A stretch of DNA of 64,000 nucleotides from positions 186,001 to 250,000 of the forward strand of contig JAFAEM010000009.1 of assembly GCA_023424015.1 (NCBI GenBank). The letters run 5' to 3'. Shown in pieces: positions 35,957-43,646 of the stretch. The stretch comes from Bacteroidota bacterium (GTDB lineage Bacteria; Bacteroidota; Bacteroidia; Chitinophagales; Chitinophagaceae). Position numbers and translations under genes: made by a program. Under the pieces are notes generated by a model, which saw only the letters and a list, made by a program, of their open reading frames with translations, was not told where the DNA came from and made no database searches. The stretch's first letter is position 1. Each line of letters begins with the position of its first letter.

Positions 35957-36331
35957 TAAACAACCTGAGAAATTTTTCGCGACTACAGAATGGATCCCTT
36001 GTGGACGTAACTAAAAATATCCATTGGTTAAGGATCTATGGTGCACACCTGCGACATGTTTTGCTTTCCATAGTAGTTATTTTTTGGAACACATAACATA
36101 GGATCATTGTGGGTCTCTCTTGTGTTCCCCATGACTTAGTTAGCCCATATTGCTTTTTCACGATTAACAGCGTTTCCCTGCGACCGAAGAACAAATTGCC
36201 GGAATGTTTTGCTTGTCCCGCTATAATCTGCTTATGACGCACAGGGTTGACCGGCTGTCGCTTTTAAAAAAATACGCTCCCTTCGGCACCTAGATTTGGT
36301 GAAATAAATGTTCAACTCAAAATCATCAAAC
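35957..36331. other. Intergenic region upstream of the haloperoxidase-like gene
   Basis: 375 bp with no supported gene. A 68-codon frame on the minus strand has no recognisable content. The only clear element is TAGATTTG at 36291-36298 (TAnnTTTG), which would give a leader of about 25 nt for a start at 36332. Confidence 0.55.
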
Positions 36332-37675
36332 ATGAAATACAATAAACTTTACCTGGCGGTTGTTGTCCTTATCCTCGTTCTTACCATATTTATCCCCTCT
36401 TGTCGCAGGGTTGGTCTCGACTTTCCCTGGCAGGGCAGTCATGATCCGGGTATACAGGTTGATAAAGCAATGGTTTTATACTGGAATCAAAAGGCAGCTA
36501 CTGTACTGGGTGCTCCTATGCGACAACCTGACAGAAGCCGGTATTTCGCGATCATTGAAATAGCAGTTCATGATGCTCTCAACAATATCAAACCCCGGTA
36601 TGAACGATTCGTTCTGAATAAGCCCAATAAGTCCGCATCTTCTTCCGCCGCGGTCGCCAGTGCCGCATACTGGGCCATCAAAGGCCTTAACCTGCAGGGG
36701 ACTTTCCCGGTTGACAATTGGTATGACAGTTCCCTGGGCATCATTCCTGACGGCAATGCCAAGGAAGCGGGAAAGTTGCTGGGGCGATCGGCTGCGGAAG
36801 CAATAATAGCAAACCGCGCCAACGATGGGTTCACACAAATAATACCGGCCTCTCCTAACCCACCTGACGGTACTACCCCAGGTGCTTACCGGCACACAAA
36901 TTTGCTGGACATGCGTTTTATCCCTAATTGGGGTGCTGTGGTAAAACCTTTTGTAATAAAAACAAATAGCCAGTTCAGGCCGGAGGGACCGTATGAGGTT
37001 AGTTCAGCAGAGTATGCCCAGGATTATGATGAAATTAAATCAAAAGGCGGCCGAGACATTTCCACCAGGACGCCAGGTGAAGAGCTACTGGCCAGGTTCT
37101 GGTCTGAAAACCGGCCGTCCATTATCTGGAATGAACTTGCCCGGAAAATCCTGGAAGGAAAAAAAACAGATGCCTGGGAAACCGCACGCGTTTTTGCATT
37201 GATCAATACAGCCATGGCCGACGGTCTTAATTCTGCCATGGACGCGAAGTACCATTTCTATTCCTGGCGACCTGAGACGGCTATTCATGAGGGAGCAAAT
37301 GATGGCAATCCGTCGACTCTCCCCGACCCTGCCTGGACCCCTTTCCTTATCGAAGTAAATAATCCGGCCAACCCTGCAGGCCATTTTGTATCACCGCCGG
37401 TCCCCGAATACCCTTCAGCATTTGCCATGTATGGAGGTGCTACCACCGCAATCCTACAGTCGATATTCCGCTCAGACGGTATATCGGTTGAACTGAGCAG
37501 TGCCGGCCTGCCTGGCCAGACTATTCATTATACCAGTCTCTCCAAAGCCGCGAAAGATAATTCTTTGGGCAAGGTGCACGCAGGCTGGTATTTCAGAAAA
37601 GGCGCATTCGACGGGGAAGAAATGGGCAGGCAGATAGCGGACTACCTTCTAAAACACAGCTTTCGAAAACTGTAA
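36332..37675 (+). CDS. Vanadium haloperoxidase/PAP2-fold lipoprotein with altered active site
   Basis: A 447-residue lipoprotein (lipobox PSC, Cys24 from this start). The architecture is that of bacterial vanadium-dependent haloperoxidase homologues: KYHFYSWRPETAI matches the Lys/Arg vanadate block. However, the PSGH motif reads PSAF (the His codon is Phe at 37421-37423), and in the last motif the usual Arg is Lys (37571-37573) and the usual His is Tyr (37589-37591). Both catalytic histidines are therefore missing, so normal phosphatase or peroxidase chemistry is unlikely. The frame is intact and not otherwise decayed. An ATG at 36308 is possible but lies within about 10 bp of the -7 box. Confidence 0.82.
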   Translation: MKYNKLYLAVVVLILVLTIFIPSCRRVGLDFPWQGSHDPGIQVDKAMVLYWNQKAATVLGAPMRQPDRSRYFAIIEIAVHDALNNIKPRYERFVLNKPNKSASSSAAVASAAYWAIKGLNLQGTFPVDNWYDSSLGIIPDGNAKEAGKLLGRSAAEAIIANRANDGFTQIIPASPNPPDGTTPGAYRHTNLLDMRFIPNWGAVVKPFVIKTNSQFRPEGPYEVSSAEYAQDYDEIKSKGGRDISTRTPGEELLARFWSENRPSIIWNELARKILEGKKTDAWETARVFALINTAMADGLNSAMDAKYHFYSWRPETAIHEGANDGNPSTLPDPAWTPFLIEVNNPANPAGHFVSPPVPEYPSAFAMYGGATTAILQSIFRSDGISVELSSAGLPGQTIHYTSLSKAAKDNSLGKVHAGWYFRKGAFDGEEMGRQIADYLLKHSFRKL

Positions 37676-37713
37676 CGAAAATCGGGATCGTCTCATACCA
37701 AAACCAAAGCAAA

Positions 37714-37906
37714 ATGAAATCACCTATAGTGTTATCAATTTTTGCCAGTATTGAAGTCTCTATGCAGAGAGAAACAGATTTGAAATTGGAAAATGTAAAT
37801 CTAGTGTTAAGTCAACCATATTTTGACGGTTTCTAAAAGATACGATGTAATACCTAATAATGAACTTGCTTCGGCCATAAGAGTACAGTACGGAACTCAA
37901 AAGTGA
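37714..37906 (+). pseudogene. Remnant of a paralogue of the Ig-like lipoprotein
   Basis: A 40-codon frame starts at ATG 37714 and stops at 37834. In another frame, codons ending at TGA 37904-37906 read IPNNELASAIRVQYGTQK, which aligns residue by residue with the end of the intact lipoprotein at 35279-35956 (VPHWDLSSAIKVQY). I read this as the frameshifted or deleted tail of a duplicated gene. The upstream part is too decayed to align. Confidence 0.5.
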
Positions 37907-37951
37907 TAAAGTCACGCTGGCATTTGGAAATAGTTTCGCAACTTTAAGGGT

Positions 37952-39472
37952 ATGAAATTATTTTCAGCCGAACAGCTACGGGAATGGGATCAGTATACTA
38001 TTGCCCACGAACCGATCACTTCAATCGACCTGATGGAGCGGGCCGCGGGTAAATGCGTGGACTGGCTGGAGAGAAATAATTTTATCCATCAGTCCATTCA
38101 TATTTTTTGCGGTAAGGGCAACAATGGTGGCGATGGCCTGGCGATTGCCCGTATGCTTTCCACTATGAACGCGCAGGTGACGGTGCATATACTTGAATTT
38201 GGTCATAAGGGCACCGATGATTTCCAGGTCAACCTGGCACGCCTGCACCGGCACCCGGAGATCGTCATTCGTTTTATACAATCCGAAGATCAATTCCAGG
38301 TGCTGCATGAAGATGAAATTGTGATCGACGCGCTATTTGGTTCAGGTCTGAACCGCGGTATCGAAGGAGTAACAGCCAGCCTGGTTCAGCACATCAACAG
38401 GTCTGGTTGCACTATCATTTCAATTGATATTCCCAGCGGTCTATTTACCGACCGCTCATCGAAAGGGAATACAGTGATTGAAGCAGATCATACCCTGGCT
38501 TTTCAAACCTATAAACTGGCATACCTGGTTGCGGAGAACAGGAACTGTATCGGCGAAGTACATATTCTTGATATTGGATTGCATACAGATTATTACGAGG
38601 CTGGCAACAGCAGGTTTGAACTCGTGGACCAATCCTTCGCCCGTGAAATCTATAAACCCCGGAGCCGTTTCAGTCACAAGGGTGAGTTCGGTCACGCCTT
38701 AATAATCGCCGGTAGTTATGGCAAGATTGGCGCAGCGATTTTATCTGCGCGGGCCTGTTTGCGTAGCGGCGTAGGCCGGCTTACCTGTCATGTGCCCGGA
38801 TGCGGTTATGATATCCTGCAAACTGCCGTGCCCGAAGCCATGGTCAGTACGGATTTCAATTCGTCATTTGTAACCGGGCTGGAAGAATCACTGGACCCAT
38901 ACGACGCCCTGGGGATCGGACCTGGTATTGGCAAGGCATCTGAAACCCGATCCATACTCACAGATCTGCAGGGCAGGTATAAAAAACCATGGGTCATCGA
39001 TGCCGATGCACTAAATATTATTGCTTCGCAAAAAGAATTATTGAATATCATTCCTGCCGGTTCGATCCTTACACCTCATCCAAAAGAATTCGAAAGATTG
39101 TTTGGAGAAACAGCCACAGAATTTGACAGGATCGAACTGGCGCTGGAAATGGCCAAACAGTACGGTTTGGTGATTGTATTGAAAGGTCACTACACTTTTA
39201 TTGCCACACCCGGCGGAGCGGGGTATTTCAACTCTACGGGAAATGCAGGTATGGCAACCGGCGGAAGTGGTGATGTCCTTACAGGAGTCCTAACGGCATT
39301 GCTGGCTCAATCCTATAGTCCGTTGGAAACTGCCATCCTGGGCGTGTACCTGCATGGTTTCGCCGGCAACATGGCTGCTGAGCGGCTGTCGATGGAAGCG
39401 ATGACCGCAGGTGATATCGTGGACTCCCTCGGCGAAGCCTTTATTAATGTACATGGCTTATTCTTTAAATAG
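37952..39472 (+). CDS. nnr: Bifunctional NAD(P)H-hydrate epimerase/dehydratase
   Basis: Repairs hydrated NADH and NADPH. The 506-residue protein has an N-terminal YjeF_N epimerase domain (about 1-215; CGKGNNGGDGLAIAR at about 52-66 and DALFGSGLNRG) and a C-terminal ADP-dependent dehydratase domain of the ribokinase fold (about 225-500; GSYGKIGAAILSARACLRSGVGRLT, LTPHPKEFERL, and the nucleotide-site NSTGNAGMATGGSGDVLTG). Both domains are complete. A TAGTTTCG element at 37931, one base off the -7 consensus, lies 21 bp before the start. The next gene converges across a repeat block. Confidence 0.95.
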   Translation: MKLFSAEQLREWDQYTIAHEPITSIDLMERAAGKCVDWLERNNFIHQSIHIFCGKGNNGGDGLAIARMLSTMNAQVTVHILEFGHKGTDDFQVNLARLHRHPEIVIRFIQSEDQFQVLHEDEIVIDALFGSGLNRGIEGVTASLVQHINRSGCTIISIDIPSGLFTDRSSKGNTVIEADHTLAFQTYKLAYLVAENRNCIGEVHILDIGLHTDYYEAGNSRFELVDQSFAREIYKPRSRFSHKGEFGHALIIAGSYGKIGAAILSARACLRSGVGRLTCHVPGCGYDILQTAVPEAMVSTDFNSSFVTGLEESLDPYDALGIGPGIGKASETRSILTDLQGRYKKPWVIDADALNIIASQKELLNIIPAGSILTPHPKEFERLFGETATEFDRIELALEMAKQYGLVIVLKGHYTFIATPGGAGYFNSTGNAGMATGGSGDVLTGVLTALLAQSYSPLETAILGVYLHGFAGNMAAERLSMEAMTAGDIVDSLGEAFINVHGLFFK

Positions 39473-39478
39473 AGACGG

Positions 39479-39650
39479 TTGAATAATTGTTTAATATGGT
39501 TGAATGATGGTTTAATTGTTGTAGGGACTGTTGAATAATTGTTTAATATGGTTGAATGATGGTTTAATAGTTGTAGAGACAAACTACAATTAAACCATTT
39601 CAACAACATTCAACAATATTCAACAATATTCAACAACAATTCAACTACTA
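39479..39650. repeat. Direct 52-bp repeat plus inverted copy between convergent genes
   Basis: Two 50-bp copies at 39479-39528 and 39531-39580 differ at two bases. They begin TTGAATAATTGTTTAATATG and end GGTTTAATNGTTGTAGNGAC. From 39583 to 39640 come inverted words (CTACAATTAAACCATT, then CAACAATATTCAACAATATT) that can pair with them. The block fills the whole gap after the NAD(P)HX repair gene. Confidence 0.9.
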
Positions 39651-40532
39651 TTTCATCAGCTTATACGTGATCCCAAACTGCGGCGTGCTACCAAGGTAGG
39701 AGCTTGTGAAAGACAGTCTTCTCTCACTCAGGTCTTTGTTTTTGTGTACATGAGGAACGAGAATTCCGGACAATACCCCTACTAAAGCGCCAAGCGCGAT
39801 ATCAGAAATAAAATGCTGTCCGCCCCGGTAACGAGCCCATGCCGTGGTGCCGGTAGCGATCCCGGCAAGTGTAAAAGGTATCCATTTTGCCTTTGAGTCC
39901 GGATGATAATCGTTCAGCACTTTAGCTATAAAGAAAGTGGATGTGCCGACCAGTGCCACATGCCCGGCAAAAAACGAATTTTTAGCGCCTCCCCGGGTAC
40001 GCCTGTCCATAGGCACATCCGGGTTATAGGCATAGGGACGAAAGCGGTCGTTGAGATAGACTGAGCCTGTATAAAGCAGTCCTGTTATTGACATGGATTC
40101 GAGATACAGCAAAGCGATCTTCAACCCATCTTTTCTGATCTCCTTGTCCAGCATCAGGATGACCGGTAAAGGCATGGAGGAATAGAAAAGCATATCCCCG
40201 ACATTGTCCGCTTTCGAATGATATACGCTGGCGCCACGCCGGTCGAAGGACGGAATATTATTCTTATCGAGACTCAGGATCTTTTCAACCGGGGACCTGT
40301 CCTTACTATATATCCTGGAGAAAGCATAAAGACTCCAACCCGTTCCGATGGCCGTGACTGGGATATCCGAAGCCGGCTTTAGTTTATATACCTCTGTGCT
40401 TTTTTCTATGACCACGGTAGCTGGTACAATACGATCAATCGTGTCGTTGTAGCTAACACTGTCCGTAATTACCTGGGTTATACCCTGTATTCCCGGTAAT
40501 AGGATCGATGCGAGTATAATTATTTTCCTCAT
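39648..40532 (-). CDS. PAP2-family membrane phosphatase
   Basis: A 294-residue protein with a signal peptide or first helix (1-20) and several membrane segments from about 115. All three PAP2 motifs are complete: the Arg-Pro of LNDRFRPY, the Ser-x-x-x-Gly-His of SFFAGHVALVG, and Arg-x5-His-x3-Asp in RYRGGQHFISD. Such enzymes hydrolyse lipid phosphates such as undecaprenyl pyrophosphate, phosphatidylglycerol phosphate or lipid A phosphate at the periplasmic face. The precise substrate is not evident. Its intact motifs contrast with the altered ones in the haloperoxidase-like protein 2 kb away. It converges on the NAD(P)HX repair gene. Confidence 0.9.
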   Translation of the reverse strand: MRKIIILASILLPGIQGITQVITDSVSYNDTIDRIVPATVVIEKSTEVYKLKPASDIPVTAIGTGWSLYAFSRIYSKDRSPVEKILSLDKNNIPSFDRRGASVYHSKADNVGDMLFYSSMPLPVILMLDKEIRKDGLKIALLYLESMSITGLLYTGSVYLNDRFRPYAYNPDVPMDRRTRGGAKNSFFAGHVALVGTSTFFIAKVLNDYHPDSKAKWIPFTLAGIATGTTAWARYRGGQHFISDIALGALVGVLSGILVPHVHKNKDLSERRLSFTSSYLGSTPQFGITYKLMK

Positions 40533-40702
40533 ACACTGCTATTTGCAAGGAGAATGCCATAGCGATTAGTGCTTAGCCGTCGCGGGTTTTTAATCATTAA
40601 ATAAGGAAAAATGGGTATGGGAGTGGAACAAGTTCCTCATTACGTGTCAATAACAAGGGACGGGGCCGGGTTTCCCAAGCTAAATCATTGATTCAAATAT
40701 GT

Positions 40703-40732
40703 TTTGAAATATTGGCCTAACTACTATCTTTG
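40703..40732 (+). promoter_or_regulatory. hppA promoter
   Basis: TTTG at 40703-40706, 18 bp, then TATCTTTG at 40725-40732. The transcript would start near 40739. Confidence 0.8.
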
Positions 40733-40738
40733 CCGTCC

Positions 40739-40757
40739 TCCGAATCTTAGTTTCGGA
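40739..40757 (+). promoter_or_regulatory. Hairpin at the 5' end of the hppA leader
   Basis: TCCGAA (40739-40744) pairs with TTCGGA (40752-40757) around a 7-nt loop. It would lie at the very 5' end of the mRNA, a position suited to protecting it from decay. Confidence 0.55.
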
Positions 40758-40780
40758 TTAAATACTTAGAAGCTACGCTT

Positions 40781-43018
40781 ATGGACAATTTGATCTATCT
40801 CGTCCCCGTCATGGGTATCATCGGCCTGCTTTATACCCTCGTTAAATTCAACTGGGTGGGCAGGCAGGACGCGGGAACGGACCGTATGAAAGAGATCAGC
40901 AATTATATTGCTGAAGGTGCCATGGCTTTTTTAAAGGCCGAATGGAAAGTGTTGGGATATTTTGTTGTGATCGTGGGCATTCTGCTAGCGGTAATGGCTC
41001 AGGCCAACCCCCATTCACACTGGTCTATCGCCCTGGCCTTTGCTGTTGGTGCAGTACTTAGCGCCCTGGCTGGATATATCGGTATGAAGGCGGCCACCAA
41101 AGCTAATGTACGCACGGCACAGGCAGCCCGCACAAGTTTGAGCAAAGCGTTGAACGTCTCATTTACAGGCGGCGCTGTGATGGGTGTTGGTGTTGCAGGT
41201 CTGGCAGTGCTTGGTCTGGGTGGCTTGTATATCGTATTAAAACAAATTTTCGCGCCTGGCTCTGCAGTTGATTCCGATGAGATGCTTCGCACGATCGAGG
41301 TATTGACCGGTTTTTCACTTGGAGCTGAATCCATCGCCCTTTTTGCCCGTGTGGGCGGCGGTATTTATACAAAGGCAGCCGACGTAGGTGCTGACCTGGT
41401 GGGTAAAGTTGAAGCAGGTATCCCCGAGGATGATCCCCGCAACCCCGCGACCATTGCCGACAACGTGGGCGACAATGTAGGCGATGTGGCTGGTATGGGA
41501 GCCGACCTTTTTGGTTCTTATGTAGCTACCGTACTGGCAACGATCGTACTGGGACAGCAAACTATTACTATTGACCCCGATACTTTAGGTGGATTTTCAC
41601 CGGTGGTACTTCCCATGCTGATCGCTGGCGTAGGTATCCTGTTCTCAATAATCGGAACCTTCTTTGTTCGCATCAGCGAGTCTGCAGGCATTAATACCAG
41701 TACCGTACAAAAGGCCCTTAATATGGGTAACTGGGGATCTATCATCTTAACAGCTATCGCTGCTGGCGTCCTGGTTTACTGGTTGTTGCCTGAAACGATG
41801 GAACTGCGAGGTACCCTGTTTACCAAATGGGGTGTAATGGGTGCCATAGGTGTAGGTCTGTTGGTTGGTGCACTGATGAGCATTATCACCGAATATTATA
41901 CTGCCATGGGCAAACGCCCGGTACTCTCGATCATTCGCCAGTCTTCAACCGGTCATGCTACCAATGTCATTGGCGGTTTAGCGATCGGCATGGAATCGAC
42001 TTTCCTTCCGATCCTGGTACTTGCCGGCGGTATCTGGGGTTCTTATGAGTGTGCGGGTTTATATGGTGTGGCGATCGCTGCTGCAGGGATGATGGCAACA
42101 ACTGCGATGCAGCTTGCTATCGACGCTTTCGGCCCAATTGCCGACAATGCCGGTGGTATTGCTGAAATGAGTGAACTTCCTTCTGATGTAAGGGAAAAAA
42201 CCGACGTATTGGATGCTGTGGGCAATACCACGGCTGCCACCGGTAAAGGATTTGCAATCGCCTCCGCAGCGCTCACCGCACTGGCATTATTTGCGGCATT
42301 CGTTGGTGTGGCTGGCATTACTGGTATTGATATTTATAAAGCAAATGTTCTCGCCTGTCTTTTTGTAGGCGCCATGATACCGTTTATTTTCTCTTCACTT
42401 GCCATTCGTGCCGTGGGCCAGGCGGCCATGGCTATGGTGGAAGAAGTGCGTCGCCAGTTTAAAACCATACCAGGAATTATGGAAGGAACCGGTAAGCCGG
42501 AATATGATAAATGCGTGGCTATCTCTACCAAAGCGTCGATCAAAAAGATGATGTTGCCCGGAGCTATCGCGATCATCTCGCCCCTTATTATCGGTTTCGC
42601 TCCCGGACTGGGTGCCGAGGCACTGGGTGGATTCCTGGCAGGCGCTACCGTAAGTGGTGTACTGATGGGAATGTTCCAGAACAATGCTGGTGGAGCCTGG
42701 GATAACGCCAAAAAATCTTTTGAAAAAGGCGTTGAGATCAATGGTGAAATGTATTACAAAAAATCTGAGCCACACAAGGCCTCGGTGACAGGTGATACTG
42801 TCGGTGACCCCTTCAAGGATACATCAGGACCTTCAATGAACATCCTGATCAAGTTAATGTCAATCGTTTCCCTGGTTATCGCCCCCACCCTGGCGCAAAT
42901 GAGCAGCAGCGATGAGACTGCGTCGAATAGTAAAGAAAATGAGCGACAGGAAGAGAAGGTAATTAAAGCCCAGCCAAAAGCAACCCTGGCAAAAAATAAT
43001 ACGGTTCAATATAAATAG
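40781..43018 (+). CDS. hppA: Membrane-bound ion-pumping pyrophosphatase, K+-dependent type
   Basis: A 745-residue integral membrane pump of about 16 helices that couples pyrophosphate hydrolysis to cation export. The active-site block runs DVGADLVGKVEAGIPEDDPR (201-220) and DNVGDNVGDVAG. The sequence GNTTAATGKG (Ala485, Gly488) is the K+-dependent signature; K+-independent pumps have Lys and Thr there. In the following ADLFGSY segment, Gly245 stands where many Na+-pumping and other forms have a Glu (DLFESY), so the transported ion, H+ or Na+, is uncertain. The C-terminus carries an extra hydrophilic tail of about 35 residues. It has its own promoter and a strong terminator. Confidence 0.95.
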   Translation: MDNLIYLVPVMGIIGLLYTLVKFNWVGRQDAGTDRMKEISNYIAEGAMAFLKAEWKVLGYFVVIVGILLAVMAQANPHSHWSIALAFAVGAVLSALAGYIGMKAATKANVRTAQAARTSLSKALNVSFTGGAVMGVGVAGLAVLGLGGLYIVLKQIFAPGSAVDSDEMLRTIEVLTGFSLGAESIALFARVGGGIYTKAADVGADLVGKVEAGIPEDDPRNPATIADNVGDNVGDVAGMGADLFGSYVATVLATIVLGQQTITIDPDTLGGFSPVVLPMLIAGVGILFSIIGTFFVRISESAGINTSTVQKALNMGNWGSIILTAIAAGVLVYWLLPETMELRGTLFTKWGVMGAIGVGLLVGALMSIITEYYTAMGKRPVLSIIRQSSTGHATNVIGGLAIGMESTFLPILVLAGGIWGSYECAGLYGVAIAAAGMMATTAMQLAIDAFGPIADNAGGIAEMSELPSDVREKTDVLDAVGNTTAATGKGFAIASAALTALALFAAFVGVAGITGIDIYKANVLACLFVGAMIPFIFSSLAIRAVGQAAMAMVEEVRRQFKTIPGIMEGTGKPEYDKCVAISTKASIKKMMLPGAIAIISPLIIGFAPGLGAEALGGFLAGATVSGVLMGMFQNNAGGAWDNAKKSFEKGVEINGEMYYKKSEPHKASVTGDTVGDPFKDTSGPSMNILIKLMSIVSLVIAPTLAQMSSSDETASNSKENERQEEKVIKAQPKATLAKNNTVQYK

Positions 43019-43052
43019 TATATTTACGAGCTTAATCAGAACCATTATCACA

Positions 43053-43087
43053 TAGTCCCGCTGTTTCTACAGTGGGGCTATTTTTTT
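43053..43087 (+). terminator. Rho-independent terminator after hppA
   Basis: A 12-bp stem, TAGTCCCGCTGT with ACAGTGGGGCTA (two G-U pairs), TTCT loop, followed by TTTTTTT. Confidence 0.9.
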
Positions 43088-43170
43088 GTAACCTTTTCGG
43101 GCCACAAACGTATCATACACTGGAAGCCACTGGACAGACCTGAGGCAAATAGACGCTCTTACCTAATGAG

Positions 43171-43239
43171 TTAACCAACGTTAAAAAAAACTAAATATCG
43201 TTAGAGGGTTTGGTCTATACGAAATTAGTCGTATATTCG
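43171..43239 (+). promoter_or_regulatory. blaI promoter with embedded operator
   Basis: TTTG (43209-43212), 19 bp, TATATTCG (43232-43239; one base off TAnnTTTG). The spacer and the -7 box are covered by a perfect dyad, TATACGA-AATTAG-TCGTATA, at 43216-43235. Two further dyads lie upstream: TTAAC-CAAC-GTTAA at 43171-43184 and CTAA-ATATCG-TTAG at 43191-43204. The layout suits autorepression by BlaI. Confidence 0.75.
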
Positions 43240-43259
43240 ACCTGCAAAACTTAACACCC

Positions 43260-43643
43260 ATGTCAACAATCAGAAGTATAAGACCCACTGAAAGTGAATT
43301 GGAAATTCTGCAGATCCTTTGGACAAAAGGACTTGCTACTGTAAGGGAAGTACACGAAAGTTTGGCAGCAACAAAAGATGTGGGCTATACCACTACACTC
43401 AAGCTGATGCAGATCATGAATGAGAAAGGATTGGTGAAAAGAGATGATTCTATGCGTACCCATGTGTACCAGGCCGCTGTGAACAAGGAGAAAACACAAA
43501 AACATTTACTGGGAAAGATGATCGACAGTCTTTTTGGCGGATCCCCTACCCAACTTGTGATCCAGGCACTCGGCGAGCATAAAGCAAGCCCCGCTGAACT
43601 GGAAAGGATACAGGCGCTATTAGATGATCTGAAAAAACACTAA
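43260..43643 (+). CDS. BlaI/MecI/CopY-family repressor
   Basis: A 127-residue winged-helix repressor. The DNA-binding half (about 5-80) has the family pattern LEILQILWTKGLATVREVHESLA and GYTTTLKLMQIMNEKGLVKRD; the C-terminal half is the dimerisation helix region where the partner protease cuts in beta-lactam systems. The M56 protease gene follows after 3 bp, so they form one operon. A dyad inside the promoter is a likely operator. In Bacteroidota such pairs usually respond to envelope or copper-like stress or to unknown cues and are not tied to a beta-lactamase; none lies nearby. Confidence 0.93.
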   Translation: MSTIRSIRPTESELEILQILWTKGLATVREVHESLAATKDVGYTTTLKLMQIMNEKGLVKRDDSMRTHVYQAAVNKEKTQKHLLGKMIDSLFGGSPTQLVIQALGEHKASPAELERIQALLDDLKKH

Positions 43644-43646
43644 CGC

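Noticed and set aside
35957..36331. A 68-codon minus-strand frame at 36036-36242 as a possible small gene
   Set aside because: No recognisable domain, signal or promoter, and it lies in an AT-rich gap with a plus-strand -7 box.
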